This document shows, in pieces, positions 1 through 8,683 of a stretch of 64,000 bases of DNA (the stretch's first letter is position 1; the number at the start of each line of letters is the position of its first letter). Position numbers and translations under genes: made by a program. The notes under the pieces are model-generated. The model saw nothing but the letters and a program-made list of their open reading frames with translations. It was not told where the DNA came from and made no database searches. This DNA comes from Cryptosporangium phraense (GTDB lineage: Bacteria > Actinomycetota > Actinomycetes > Mycobacteriales > Cryptosporangiaceae). Where the stretch lies: assembly GCF_006912135.1 (NCBI RefSeq), contig NZ_VIRS01000024.1, positions 1 to 64,000 of the forward strand. The letters run 5' to 3'.

Positions 1-261
1 CCCGGGAGAGCCCGGAAAGTCGTCGATCCGCGAGAGGGCTGCAATAACAACCCCGAAAGGGGTGCGCGGACGGGCAGGGGCGCTGCCGCTTCGAAGCGCT
101 TTAGTTACGCCTGCCTGGCGGGCGCCGGCCCCTTCCGCGACCGGCGCTCCCGGGCCGAGCCGCGGGTCGTCCCGCCGCCCCGTAGATGGTCGCCCGCCCA
201 CCCTCCGGTGGCTGGGGGTGTGCAGCGTTCCGCCCGCGGCCGGGGTGGGCTATCCCGCGGT

Positions 262-313
262 TTGACGACTTCCCGGGGTTCTCCGGCCCCGTGAAGCCCC
301 GAAAGGTCGTCAA
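262..313. repeat. Hairpin element, copy 1
   Basis: Imperfect inverted repeat of about 52 nt. The outer arms TTGACGAC (262-269) and GTCGTCAA (306-313) pair perfectly and a G+C-rich inner stem surrounds a short CCGGCCCC-type centre. It lies 331 nt beyond the stop of the leftward HIT gene, so it might terminate that transcript. A REP/MITE-like role is equally possible. Confidence 0.7.
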
Positions 314-459
314 CCCGCGCGGGGGTTGCAATACGAGCCCGAAAGAGTGGGGTGCAGGGGCGCTGCCGCGCGAGCGGACGAGCCCGCCGGGCGCGGGGCG
401 CCCCGCGGGCTGGAGGTGTGCAGGGTTCCGCCCGCGGCCGGGGTGGGCTATCCCGCGGT

Positions 460-511
460 TTGACGACTTCCCGGGGTTCTCCGGCCCCGGGAGACCCCGG
501 AAATCCGTCAA
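460..511. repeat. Hairpin element, copy 2
   Basis: Second copy of the palindrome. Arms of about 22 nt begin TTGACG (460-465) and end CGTCAA (506-511), with three mismatches and one bulge between arms. It lies 133 nt beyond the stop of the leftward HIT gene and is the closest candidate for its terminator. Confidence 0.7.
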
Positions 512-643
512 TCCACGCGGGGTTGCAATAACAAGCCCGAAGAGAGGGTGCGGGCGTGTGGCGCGCGGGGGCCAGTGCGGGGGCCGGGCGGGGCGGGCCG
601 CGGGGCTGGGGCGTCGGGGCGTTGGGCGCGGGGGAGGGATGGG

Positions 644-1204
644 CTAGGGGCGGGGGGCTTCGGCTACTTCTTTCCAGGCGGCGGCCAAGAGGGCTCGGGT
701 CTCGCCCAGTAGCTCGGGGAGGACCTTGGTCTGGCCCACCACCGGCATGAAGTTGGTATCTCCGCCCCACCTCGGCACCACGTGTTGATGCAGGTGGGCG
801 GCGATGCCGGCCCCGGCGACCGACCCCTGGTTCATCCCGATGTTGAACCCATGCGCCCCCGACGCCTTCCGCACCGCGCGCATCGCGTCCTGGGTGAACG
901 CGCCCAGTTCGGCGACCTCTTCCCCGGACAGATCCGTGTAGTCGGGCACGTGCCGGTACGGGACGACCATCAGGTGCCCGGAGTTGTACGGGTACAGGTT
1001 CAGCAGCGCGTACACGTGCGTACCCCGGGCCAGGATCAACCCCTGCTCGTCCGGCAACGAGGGCATGACGTCGAACGGACACGCGTCGGAGTCGTCGGCC
1101 GGCTTCTCGCCCTTGATGTACGCCATCCGGTGCGGCGTCCACAGTCGCTGGAAGTGATCGGGGTCGCCGGCCCCCCGCTGCCGTTCGATCTCCGGACCCG
1201 TCAT
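644..1204 (-). CDS. HIT-family protein, probable Ap4A phosphorylase
   Basis: 186-residue histidine-triad hydrolase/transferase. The HIT signature HLHQHV sits at residues 137-142, preceded by the usual NSGHLMVVPYRH strand. The M. tuberculosis gene at this position (Rv2613c, next to pgsA1) is a diadenosine-tetraphosphate phosphorylase. Orthology is inferred from length, motif and the neighbouring pgsA-patA-pimA set. Here the gene runs opposite to pgsA and is separated from it by an EF-G-like gene. The ATG is 7 nt from a TAGGAT box, which suggests a leaderless transcript. Confidence 0.9.
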   Translation of the reverse strand: MTGPEIERQRGAGDPDHFQRLWTPHRMAYIKGEKPADDSDACPFDVMPSLPDEQGLILARGTHVYALLNLYPYNSGHLMVVPYRHVPDYTDLSGEEVAELGAFTQDAMRAVRKASGAHGFNIGMNQGSVAGAGIAAHLHQHVVPRWGGDTNFMPVVGQTKVLPELLGETRALLAAAWKEVAEAPRP

Positions 1205-1211
1205 GCCGACG

Positions 1212-1217
1212 ATCCTA
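1212..1217 (-). promoter_or_regulatory. -10 box TAGGAT for the HIT gene
   Basis: On the minus strand TAGGAT ends 7 nt before the HIT ATG, so the transcript would begin at or near the start codon. The first three bases of the box are the TAG stop of the upstream EF-G-like gene. No convincing -35 was seen. Confidence 0.5.
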
Positions 1218-3434
1218 GGAGAGCGCCTTCGCAGCCAGGGTGGGCGGCATCGGCTCGTACCGGGCGAATGTCCGCGTGAAGGTCGCGGTGCCGGACGTCA
1301 GGGAGCGGAGCTCGGGGGAGTACCGGGTCAGCTCGACCGCCGGAACCTCGGCGTGCACCACCGTGCGGTCCTCGCCCGTCGGCTCGGTGCCCAGCACCCG
1401 CCCCCGGCGCCCGGACAGGTCGCTCATCACCGGGCCGACGAACGAGTCCGGCACCGTGATGTCGACCTCGTCGACGGGTTCGAGCAGGCTGATCGTGCCC
1501 GTGGACGCGGCCTCCCGCAGCGCCAGCGCCCCGGCCAGCTGGAACGCCGCATCCGACGAGTCGACGCTGTGCGCCTTGCCGTCGACCAGCGTCACCCGGA
1601 CGTCGACGACCGGGAAGCCGGCGACCAGCCCGCGCTCCATCTGCTGCCGGACGCCCTTCTGCACCGACGGGATGTACTGGTGCGGCACCGCCCCGCCGAC
1701 CACCCGGTCGACGAACTCGAACCCGCCGCCGGTCGGCAACGGCTCGATCTCGATGTCGCAGATCGCGTACTGGCCGTGCCCGCCGGACTGCTTCACGTGC
1801 CTCCCGTGACCCTTCGCCGGCCCGGCGAACGTCTCGCGCAGCGGTACCCGAACCGGCTCGGTGTCCAGGTCGACGCCGCCGGCCCGCAACCGGTCGAGGA
1901 CGACGTCGGCGTGGGCCTCGCCCATCGTCCAGAGCACCAGCTGGCCGGTCTCCGGGTTGCGTTCCATCCGCAGGGTCGCGTCCCCGGCCACCAGCCGGGA
2001 CAGGTTCTTGGCCAGCGCGTCCTCGTCGCTGCGGGTGCGGGCGACGACCGCGACCGGGAGCAGCGGCTCGGGCAGGTCCCACGGCGCGACCAGCAGCGGC
2101 TCCTCGCGCGACGAGATCGTGTCGCCGGTCTCGGCGCTGCCGACCTTGGTCAGCGCGCACAGGTCACCGGCGACCGCGTACGGCACCTCGCGCAGCGACG
2201 TCCCCAGCGGCGAGTACAGGTGGGCGGCGCGCTCGTCGGCGTCGTGATCGGGCTCGGTCGCCGGCCGGACGCCGTGCCCGGACACGTGCACGACGTCCTC
2301 CGCGCGCAGCGTCCCGGAGAAGACCCGGACCAGCGAGACCCGTCCGACGTAGGGGTCGACGGTCGTCTTGACGACCTCGGCCACCAACGGGCCGTCCGGG
2401 TCCGCGGTCAACAGGTCGACCGGGTCGCCCGACAGCGTGGTGACCGCCGGAGCCGGGCGCTCGGACGGCGGCGGGCAGGCCCGGACGATGCCGTCCAACA
2501 GCTCGGCCAGGCCGACGCCGGTGCTCGGGTCGGCCGGCAGCACCGGGTAGAACGTGCCCTGGGACACCGCGGTCTCCAGGTCCGAGATCAGCACCTGCGG
2601 GTCGATCTCCTCGCCCGAGAGGTACCGGTCCATCAGGGTCTCGTCCTCGCTCTCGGCGATGATCCCCTCGATCAGCGAGTTCCGGGCCTCCTCGATCAGC
2701 TCCAGGTGCTCGGGGTCGGCCGGGCGCAGCACCGGCTCGCGGCCGCCCTCGCTGTAGTCGTAGATCTGCTGGGTGACCAGCCCGATCAGCCCGACGGTCC
2801 GGGTCTGCTCGGTCGCGCCGCTGATCCCGCCGAGGAAGTCCGCGAGCGACTGCTTGCCGTCGGCCGGCGGCGCGTTCTCGTCGACCTCGTGCACCGGCAG
2901 GTACAGCGGCAGCACGCCGTCACCGAACACCCGCTGGCAGATCGCCACCGCTTCGTCGAAGTCCGCGCGCGGATGGTCGAGCCTCGTGACGACCACCGCG
3001 CGGGGCATCCCCACCCGGGCGCACTCCTCCCACAGCGCGATCGTGCTGGCGTCCACCCCGTCGACCGCGGAGATCACGAACAGGGCCGCGTCGGCGGCGC
3101 GCAGGCCGGCCCGCAGCTCGCCGACGAAGTCGGCGTAGCCCGGAGTGTCGAGCAGGTTGATCTTCACCCCGCGGTACAGCAGCGGCGCGAGCTGCAGCGT
3201 CACCGAGCGCTGCTGGCGGACCGCGGCCGGGTCGCTGTCGCATACCGTGGTGCCGTCGACGACCGACCCGGCCCGGGAGATCGTGCCGGTGGCCACCAGC
3301 AGCGCCTCGACCAGCGTCGTCTTGCCCGCGCCGGAGTGACCGACGAGGACGACGTTGCGGATCAACTCCGGATCGTCCACGACCGGGCCGGTGGTATTAG
3401 CCCGGTCGGGGCTGTTTGCCACTTTTTGCGCCAT
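1215..3434 (-). CDS. Elongation factor G-like GTPase (EF-G2/FusA2 type)
   Basis: 739-residue translational GTPase with the EF-G domain order. The P-loop GHSGAGKTT lies at residues 32-40 and DTPG at 96-99, and domains IV-V are complete. The guanine-specificity motif NKxD reads TRLD (150-153), as in divergent second EF-G paralogues rather than the housekeeping factor that sits with rpsL/rpsG. I chose the ATG at 3434 because a GAGGAGG ribosome-binding site lies just upstream. An upstream in-frame start at 3551 would add 39 low-complexity residues. Its function in translation is not established by sequence; in mycobacteria FusA2 is separate from canonical EF-G. Confidence 0.9.
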   Translation of the reverse strand: MAQKVANSPDRANTTGPVVDDPELIRNVVLVGHSGAGKTTLVEALLVATGTISRAGSVVDGTTVCDSDPAAVRQQRSVTLQLAPLLYRGVKINLLDTPGYADFVGELRAGLRAADAALFVISAVDGVDASTIALWEECARVGMPRAVVVTRLDHPRADFDEAVAICQRVFGDGVLPLYLPVHEVDENAPPADGKQSLADFLGGISGATEQTRTVGLIGLVTQQIYDYSEGGREPVLRPADPEHLELIEEARNSLIEGIIAESEDETLMDRYLSGEEIDPQVLISDLETAVSQGTFYPVLPADPSTGVGLAELLDGIVRACPPPSERPAPAVTTLSGDPVDLLTADPDGPLVAEVVKTTVDPYVGRVSLVRVFSGTLRAEDVVHVSGHGVRPATEPDHDADERAAHLYSPLGTSLREVPYAVAGDLCALTKVGSAETGDTISSREEPLLVAPWDLPEPLLPVAVVARTRSDEDALAKNLSRLVAGDATLRMERNPETGQLVLWTMGEAHADVVLDRLRAGGVDLDTEPVRVPLRETFAGPAKGHGRHVKQSGGHGQYAICDIEIEPLPTGGGFEFVDRVVGGAVPHQYIPSVQKGVRQQMERGLVAGFPVVDVRVTLVDGKAHSVDSSDAAFQLAGALALREAASTGTISLLEPVDEVDITVPDSFVGPVMSDLSGRRGRVLGTEPTGEDRTVVHAEVPAVELTRYSPELRSLTSGTATFTRTFARYEPMPPTLAAKALS

Positions 3435-3653
3435 CGGGTGCCTCCTCGCGCTCGCCGGGACGCCCGGAGGGCGGCCAGAGCGCGCGTCCGGCCGCGCCGC
3501 CGGAGGAAGTCGATGTGATCGATCCCACACCGCCGCCCCCAGGTGGGGCAACCCTGCCGGGGGCGCCGGATCGATTCTGTCGCGCGGCGCGGACGCGGGC
3601 GGGGTAAGGCTGCCCTTCCCTCGGCGCCCCGGAGGCCCCGGTCGAGCTACGGA

Positions 3654-3659
3654 TATCGT
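3654..3659 (+). promoter_or_regulatory. Candidate -10 box of the pgsA-patA-pimA operon
   Basis: TATCGT lies about 35 nt before the pgsA ATG, inside the divergent gap with the EF-G-like gene. No clear -35 was seen. Confidence 0.35.
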
Positions 3660-3694
3660 GGGCTGACCCCCGAGCCCCAGCGAGAAGGATCTCC

Positions 3695-4363
3695 ATGTCC
3701 AACGTCCTGTCGCGCGCCCGCATCCAGGCGGTGACCGGCCCGATCGGTGCCGCGCTGGTGCGCACCGGTCTGACTCCGGACGCGATGACGCTCATCGGGA
3801 CAACCGGCGTCGTGCTGTCGTCGATCTTCCTGGTCGTACCCGGGCACGTGCTCGCCGGTGGCATCGCGATCACGTTCTTCGCGCTCACCGACATGCTCGA
3901 CGGTGCGATGGCCAGGGCCCGCGGCTGGTCCAGCCGCTGGGGCGCGTTCCTCGACTCGACCTGCGACCGGCTCGCCGACGCCTCGATCTTCGCCGCCGCC
4001 GCGTACTGGCTGTTCCGGGAAGACCGCGACTCGGCCGGCATCGCCGCGCTGCTCTGCCTGATCACCGGCGTCCTCGTCTCGTACGCGAAGGCGCGGGCCG
4101 AGGGCCTCGGACTGACCGCGAACGTCGGCATCGCCGAGCGCACCGAGCGGCTGGTGCTGGTCGGGGTCGGCGGAGTGCTCGAGGTACTCGGGGTGCCCGG
4201 CGGCATCGAGTGGATCCTCTGGCTGCTCACCGTGCTGGCCGCGGTCACCGTCGGGCAGCGCGTCAAGGCGGTCTGGGACCAGACCAAGGACGACCGGGTG
4301 CGTCCGGCCGTGCCGCTGGACACCGGTCCGGTGCCGCCCCCGGCGGGCGGGGAGAACGCGTGA
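3695..4363 (+). CDS. pgsA: Phosphatidylinositol phosphate synthase
   Basis: 222-residue integral membrane CDP-alcohol phosphotransferase. The family signature is complete at residues 66-91: D66xxD69G...AR...G...D87xxxD91. In actinobacteria this enzyme joins CDP-diacylglycerol and inositol-1-phosphate to make phosphatidylinositol phosphate, the precursor of PI mannosides. The following acyltransferase and mannosyltransferase support that assignment over PG-phosphate synthase. The ATG has a GAAGGA ribosome-binding site, and the stop overlaps the next GTG. Confidence 0.93.
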   Translation: MSNVLSRARIQAVTGPIGAALVRTGLTPDAMTLIGTTGVVLSSIFLVVPGHVLAGGIAITFFALTDMLDGAMARARGWSSRWGAFLDSTCDRLADASIFAAAAYWLFREDRDSAGIAALLCLITGVLVSYAKARAEGLGLTANVGIAERTERLVLVGVGGVLEVLGVPGGIEWILWLLTVLAAVTVGQRVKAVWDQTKDDRVRPAVPLDTGPVPPPAGGENA

Positions 4364-5289
4364 ACGAGCGCGTCACGGGGGCCGCGTACGCGGCCGGGTG
4401 GAAGCTGGTCCGGGTCCTGCCCGAGAAGCCGGTGCGGGCGCTGTTCGAGGGCGGGGCCGGCTGGTTCGCCGGCCGAGGCGGGGCCGGTCCCCGCCGGCTG
4501 GCCGCGAACCTGCGACGGGTCGTCCCGGGAGCCTCCGACGCCGAGATCGCCGACCTCACCAAACGCGGCCTGCGGTCCTACGCCCGCTACTGGTACGAGG
4601 CGTTCCGGCTGCCCGAGTGGTCGACCGACGAGCTCCAGCGCCGGTTCGTGCTGGAGAACGCGGTCCTGCTCGACGACGCGGTGGCCGAGGGCAACGGCGT
4701 CGTCGTCGCGCTGCCGCACGCCGCGAACTGGGACCTCGCCGGGGCCTGGGCCACCGTGCACGGCATCCCGGTCACGACCGTCGCCGAGCGGCTCAAGCCC
4801 GAGGACCTCTACCAGCGGTTCCTGGCCTTCCGGCGCGCGCTCGGCATGGAGATCCTGCCGCTCACCGGCGGCAACCGGCCGCCGCTCGACGTCCTCACCG
4901 AGCGGATCCGCGACGGCCGGGTGGTGGTGCTGCTGGCCGAGCGCGACCTGTCGGCCCGCGGGGTCGAGGTCGACTTCTTCGGCGAACGCACGAAGATGCC
5001 GGCCGGTCCGGCGGTGCTGGCCCTGCGCACGGGTGCCCCGCTGTTCGGGCTCGCCCTCTGGAACGACGGCCCGGTCACCCGGGCCCGCCTGATCCCGATC
5101 CCGGTCGACGCCGACCCGGCCGACGAACACCATCGGGACGCAACCCGGGTGGCCGCGGTGACTCAGCAGGTGGCCGACGCGCTCGCGGAAGGCATCGCCG
5201 AACACCCGGTCGACTGGCACATGCTCCAACCCCTCTGGCTGGCCGACCTGCCGCCCCGGCGCCGCCGCGCCGCCGCGGTGGCGGACTGA
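4360..5289 (+). CDS. patA: Phosphatidylinositol mannoside acyltransferase
   Basis: 309-residue LpxL/HtrB-family acyltransferase. The catalytic HX4D motif is visible as HAANWD within LPHAANWDLAG. In mycobacteria PatA transfers an acyl chain, usually palmitoyl, to the mannose of PIM1/PIM2 at the inner face of the plasma membrane. The start is the GTG that overlaps the pgsA stop (GTGA). An open frame extends farther upstream, but only inside pgsA. Its place between pgsA and pimA is the conserved actinobacterial order. Confidence 0.93.
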   Translation: MNERVTGAAYAAGWKLVRVLPEKPVRALFEGGAGWFAGRGGAGPRRLAANLRRVVPGASDAEIADLTKRGLRSYARYWYEAFRLPEWSTDELQRRFVLENAVLLDDAVAEGNGVVVALPHAANWDLAGAWATVHGIPVTTVAERLKPEDLYQRFLAFRRALGMEILPLTGGNRPPLDVLTERIRDGRVVVLLAERDLSARGVEVDFFGERTKMPAGPAVLALRTGAPLFGLALWNDGPVTRARLIPIPVDADPADEHHRDATRVAAVTQQVADALAEGIAEHPVDWHMLQPLWLADLPPRRRRAAAVAD

Positions 5290-5309
5290 CTGACCGGGAG
5301 CGGGCTGCC

Positions 5310-6503
5310 ATGAAGGTCGGAATCGTCTGCCCCTACTCGTTCGACGTGCCCGGCGGCGTGCAGGCGCACGTCCGCGACCTGGCCGAGGCGCTGATCGGCC
5401 TCGGCCACGAGGTGTCGGTGCTGGCGCCGGCGCTCGAGCCGGAGAACGGACCGGGGCTGCCCGACTTCGTGGTGCCGGCCGGACGCGCGGTCCCGGTGCC
5501 GTTCAACGGATCCGTGGCCCGGCTGGCGTTCGGGCCGCTCGCGCTGGCCCGGGTCCGGCGCTGGCTGCGCGACGGCCGGTTCGACGTCCTGCACGTGCAC
5601 GAGCCGATCGCGCCCTCGCTCTCGCTGCTGGCCTGCGTCGTCGCGACCGGCCCGATCGTCGCCACGTTCCACACCGCGACCCAGCGGTCGCGCACGCTGG
5701 CCGCGGTGCACAGCGCGCTGCAGCCGGTGCTGGAGAAGATCACCGCCCGGATCGCGGTCTCGGCGCTGGCCCGCCGGGTCCAGGTCGAGCACCTCGACGG
5801 GGGAGCGGTCGAGATCCCCAACGGCGTGGCGGTCGGCAAGTTCGCCGGCGCGGTGCCGCTGCCCGGGTGGCCGGGGGAGGGCGGGACGCTGGGCTTCCTC
5901 GGCCGGTTCGGCGAGCCGCGCAAGGGCTTCGCCGTCCTCGCCGACGCGTTCGCGACGCTCGCGCCGAAACGGCCGGGCCTGCGGCTGCTGGTGGCCGGCC
6001 CGGGCGACGCCGACGAGGCCCTGGACGCGATCCCGCGCGCGCTGCGTCCCCGGGTGACGCTGCTCGGCACGGTCTCGGAGACCGATAAGGCCCGGATGCT
6101 GCGCAGCGTCGACGTCTACGTGGCCCCGAACACCGGCGGCGAGTCGTTCGGGATCATCCTCACCGAGGCGATGGCGGCCGGGGCCACGATCGCCGCCAGC
6201 GACCTCGACGCGTTCCGCCGGGTGCTCGACGACGGGCGCGCGGGCGCGCTGTTCCCGACCGGGCAGCCGGCCGCGCTGGCCGCGTGCCTGGAGCGGCTGC
6301 TCGACGACCCGGCCCAGCGCCGGGCGCTGGCCGCGACCGGCCAGGCCACCGTGGCCGCGTTCGACTGGCCGGTGGTCGCCGCCCGCGTGGTCGACGTCTA
6401 CCAGAGCGCGATCGCCGCCTATCCGAGCGAACCGATGGTCACGGACGCGGACGAGGTCTCCACCCACCGCTTGCCGCAGTATCTGCGTGAACGTCTGCGT
6501 TAG
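5310..6503 (+). CDS. pimA: Phosphatidylinositol alpha-mannosyltransferase
   Basis: 397-residue GT4-family glycosyltransferase. It opens MKVGIVCPYSFDVPGGVQ, the typical PimA N-terminus with the glycine-rich donor/acceptor loop. The GT-B nucleotide-sugar motif is visible as NTGGESFGIILTEAMAAG. The enzyme adds the first mannose from GDP-mannose to phosphatidylinositol on the cytoplasmic membrane face. The ATG is 20 nt after patA with a GGGAG-type ribosome-binding site. It is probably one transcript with pgsA and patA. Confidence 0.94.
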   Translation: MKVGIVCPYSFDVPGGVQAHVRDLAEALIGLGHEVSVLAPALEPENGPGLPDFVVPAGRAVPVPFNGSVARLAFGPLALARVRRWLRDGRFDVLHVHEPIAPSLSLLACVVATGPIVATFHTATQRSRTLAAVHSALQPVLEKITARIAVSALARRVQVEHLDGGAVEIPNGVAVGKFAGAVPLPGWPGEGGTLGFLGRFGEPRKGFAVLADAFATLAPKRPGLRLLVAGPGDADEALDAIPRALRPRVTLLGTVSETDKARMLRSVDVYVAPNTGGESFGIILTEAMAAGATIAASDLDAFRRVLDDGRAGALFPTGQPAALAACLERLLDDPAQRRALAATGQATVAAFDWPVVAARVVDVYQSAIAAYPSEPMVTDADEVSTHRLPQYLRERLR

Positions 6504-6562
6504 TTGCTTACTGTTCGCTGTCGTCTCCCTCACCGTGTAACACCACGGATGCACAGCTCGGC

Positions 6563-6568
6563 TACAGT
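6563..6568 (+). promoter_or_regulatory. -10 box TACAGT, leaderless start
   Basis: TACAGT ends 6 nt before the GTG at 6575 and no ribosome-binding site is present. This fits a leaderless transcript for the LemA-like gene. Confidence 0.45.
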
Positions 6569-6574
6569 CAGCTC

Positions 6575-7099
6575 GTGGATTGGCCCCTTGTCGCCGCGGT
6601 GGCGCTGGTGCTCGTCCTCGTCTATGTCTGGTGGCTGGCCCGGCGCATCACCCGCTTGACCGCCCGCACCGCCGCCGCGCTCGACGCACTCGAGGAACAG
6701 CTGGGCCGGCGGGCCAAGGCCGCCGCCGAGCTCCCGGCCGCCCGCGAGGTCGCGACGATCGCGCTGAGCAGCGGCCGCGCCGACTCCGACGCCCGCCAGG
6801 GCGCCGAGAACGATCTCGTCCGCGAGCTGCGCCACCTGGGTCCGGACGCGCTGGCCGCCCCCGACCTGCCGGCCGAGAACCGCCGGCTGGTCGTCGCCCG
6901 CCAGGTCTACAACGACGCGGTCCGCGACACCCGGTCGCTGCGCACGGCCCGGATCCCGCGGGCGTTCCGGCTCGGCTCCGGCGCCCTTCCGCTGTACTTC
7001 GACATCGACGAGGTCGATCTCGACGCGGTGGCCCACCAGCAGGCGGCCCGCACCGCCCGGGCGACGGCGGCGCTGCCCGACCGCGAGCCGCTCGCGTAA
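6575..7099 (+). CDS. LemA-like membrane-anchored protein
   Basis: 174 residues with one N-terminal membrane helix (about residues 4-20), then a charged helical region. The segment [17 protein letters not shown] followed by PRAF resembles the LemA signature (RxxYNxxVxxYN...FP). The start lies 71 nt after pimA and has its own -10 box, so it may be transcribed separately. The role of LemA proteins is poorly defined, so I assign no function beyond the family. The gene order is seen near pimA in other actinobacteria. Confidence 0.75.
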   Translation: MDWPLVAAVALVLVLVYVWWLARRITRLTARTAAALDALEEQLGRRAKAAAELPAAREVATIALSSGRADSDARQGAENDLVRELRHLGPDALAAPDLPAENRRLVVARQVYNDAVRDTRSLRTARIPRAFRLGSGALPLYFDIDEVDLDAVAHQQAARTARATAALPDREPLA

Positions 7100-7134
7100 C
7101 GATTTCCCCTCGCCGACCAGGTCTTCACCGGCGG

Positions 7135-7140
7135 TAGGAT
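7135..7140 (+). promoter_or_regulatory. -10 box of the pdxST operon
   Basis: TAGGAT, 39 nt before the pdxS GTG. A GAAAGG ribosome-binding site follows near 7164. Confidence 0.5.
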
Positions 7141-7178
7141 GGGGCCGATTCCCCAGTCTCTTTGAAAGGCGTCGCACC

Positions 7179-8081
7179 GTGTCCGCCGTCGAGAACACCT
7201 CCACCGTTGGTACTGCCCGGGTCAAGCGCGGCATGGCCGAAATGCTCAAGGGCGGCGTGATCATGGACGTCGTCACGCCCGAGCAGGCGAAGATCGCCGA
7301 AGACTCCGGCGCGGTGGCGGTGATGGCGCTCGAGCGGGTTCCGGCCGACATCCGGGCCCAGGGCGGGGTCGCCCGGATGAGCGACCCGGACATGGTCGAG
7401 GGCATCGTGAACGCGGTGTCGATCCCGGTGATGGCCAAGGCCCGGATCGGGCACTTCGTCGAGGCCCAGGTGCTGCAGGCGCTCGGCGTCGACTACGTCG
7501 ACGAGTCCGAGGTGCTCACCCCGGCCGACGAGGCCCACCACATCGACAAGTGGGCGTTCACCGTGCCGTTCGTCTGCGGCGCGACCAACCTCGGCGAGGC
7601 CCTGCGCCGCATCGCCGAGGGCGCGGCGATGATCCGCTCCAAGGGCGAGGCCGGCACCGGCAACGTCGTCGAGGCCACCCGGCACATGCGTTCGATCCGG
7701 TCGGAGATCCGCCGGCTGGCCACGCTCGACGAGACCGAGCTGTTCGTCGCGGCGAAGAACCTCCAGGCTCCGTACGAGCTGGTCAAGGAGGTCGCCGGGC
7801 TCGGCAAGCTGCCGGTCGTGCTGTTCACCGCCGGCGGCATCGCCACCCCGGCCGACGCGGCGATGATGATGCAGCTGGGCGCCGAGGGCGTGTTCGTCGG
7901 CTCCGGCATCTTCAAGTCCGGCGACCCGGCCAAGCGGGCCGAGGCGATCGTCAAGGCCACCACGTTCCACGACGACCCCGACGTGATCGCCAAGGTCTCC
8001 CGCGGGCTCGGCGAGGCGATGGTCGGGCTCAACGTCGACACGCTGCCGGTCGACCAGAAGTACGCGTCCCGCGGGTGGTGA
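7179..8081 (+). CDS. pdxS: Pyridoxal 5'-phosphate synthase, lyase subunit
   Basis: 300-residue TIM-barrel synthase that makes PLP from ribose 5-phosphate, glyceraldehyde 3-phosphate and ammonia. The Schiff-base lysine is K87 in MAKARIG, and the active-site aspartate is D30 in GGVIMDV. The following gene encodes the glutaminase that supplies ammonia, so this is the DXP-independent route. GTG start with a GAAAGG ribosome-binding site. The stop overlaps pdxT. Confidence 0.97.
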   Translation: MSAVENTSTVGTARVKRGMAEMLKGGVIMDVVTPEQAKIAEDSGAVAVMALERVPADIRAQGGVARMSDPDMVEGIVNAVSIPVMAKARIGHFVEAQVLQALGVDYVDESEVLTPADEAHHIDKWAFTVPFVCGATNLGEALRRIAEGAAMIRSKGEAGTGNVVEATRHMRSIRSEIRRLATLDETELFVAAKNLQAPYELVKEVAGLGKLPVVLFTAGGIATPADAAMMMQLGAEGVFVGSGIFKSGDPAKRAEAIVKATTFHDDPDVIAKVSRGLGEAMVGLNVDTLPVDQKYASRGW

Positions 8082-8683
8082 TCGGGGTCCTCGCCCTGCA
8101 GGGCGATGTTCGGGAACATCTGCGCGCGCTGGACGAGGTCGGCGCCTCCGCCGTGCCGGTCCGCCGGCCGGAGGAGCTCGAGGCCGTCGACGGCCTGGTG
8201 GTGCCGGGCGGCGAGTCGACCACGATGAGCAACCTGGCCAAGGTGTTCGGCCTGCTCGAACCGGTCCGTGCGCGGATCCGGAGCGGCCTGCCCGTGTACG
8301 GATCCTGCGCGGGCATGATCATGCTGGCCGGCACCGTGCTCGACGGCCGGGCCGATCAGGAGAGCTTCGGCGGCATCGACATGGTCGTGCGCCGCAACGC
8401 GTTCGGCCGCCAGGTGGATTCGTTCGAGACGGATCTGGACTTCCAGGGTGGTTCGGTTCACGCGGTCTTCATCCGCGCGCCGTGGGTGGAAAAGGTCGGT
8501 CCGGACGTCGAGGTGCTCGCCCGGGTCACCGGCGGGGCCGCGGACGGTAGGGTGGTCGCGGTTCGTCAGGGGAATCTGCTGGCGACGTCCTTCCACCCGG
8601 AGTTGACGGGTGACCTCCGCGTACACGACCTGTTCGTGCGGATGGTGTCGGACGCGAAGACGAAAGAGGAGGCAAAACGGTGA
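8078..8683 (+). CDS. pdxT: Pyridoxal 5'-phosphate synthase, glutaminase subunit
   Basis: 201-residue class I glutamine amidotransferase that hydrolyses glutamine and channels ammonia to PdxS. The triad is visible: C77 (GSCAGM), H173 and E175 (FHPEL). The conserved PGGEST loop is at 43-48. The GTG at 8078 overlaps the pdxS stop by GTGA. The GTG one codon earlier (8075) is equally possible. The 3' end overlaps the next gene the same way, giving a tightly coupled trio. Confidence 0.96.
   Translation: MIGVLALQGDVREHLRALDEVGASAVPVRRPEELEAVDGLVVPGGESTTMSNLAKVFGLLEPVRARIRSGLPVYGSCAGMIMLAGTVLDGRADQESFGGIDMVVRRNAFGRQVDSFETDLDFQGGSVHAVFIRAPWVEKVGPDVEVLARVTGGAADGRVVAVRQGNLLATSFHPELTGDLRVHDLFVRMVSDAKTKEEAKR

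Larger units (their letters stand above)
1..560. repeat. Tandem 198-bp repeat with internal hairpins, three copies, first truncated
   Basis: No gene is visible here. Two copies lie 198 bp apart: bases 217-290 and 415-488 differ at one position in 74. Each holds a G+C-rich block, a long imperfect palindrome (262-313 and 460-511) and a trailing module containing TGCAATAACAAGCCCGA or a close variant. Bases 1-60 are the right arm and trailing module of a third copy cut by the window edge. Related pieces recur at 43.6-45.4 kb, so this is a dispersed family. Open frames across it encode the same repetitive peptide and look spurious. Confidence 0.8.

Noticed and set aside
101-647. Open frames over the window-start repeats encoding a duplicated PGFSGP...PRK-type peptide
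   Set aside because: The peptide repeat follows from the DNA hairpin repeat, and frames exist on both strands.
1203-3518. A 771-codon frame antisense to the EF-G-like gene
   Set aside because: It is a shadow of the real gene; the translation lacks any fold-like pattern.
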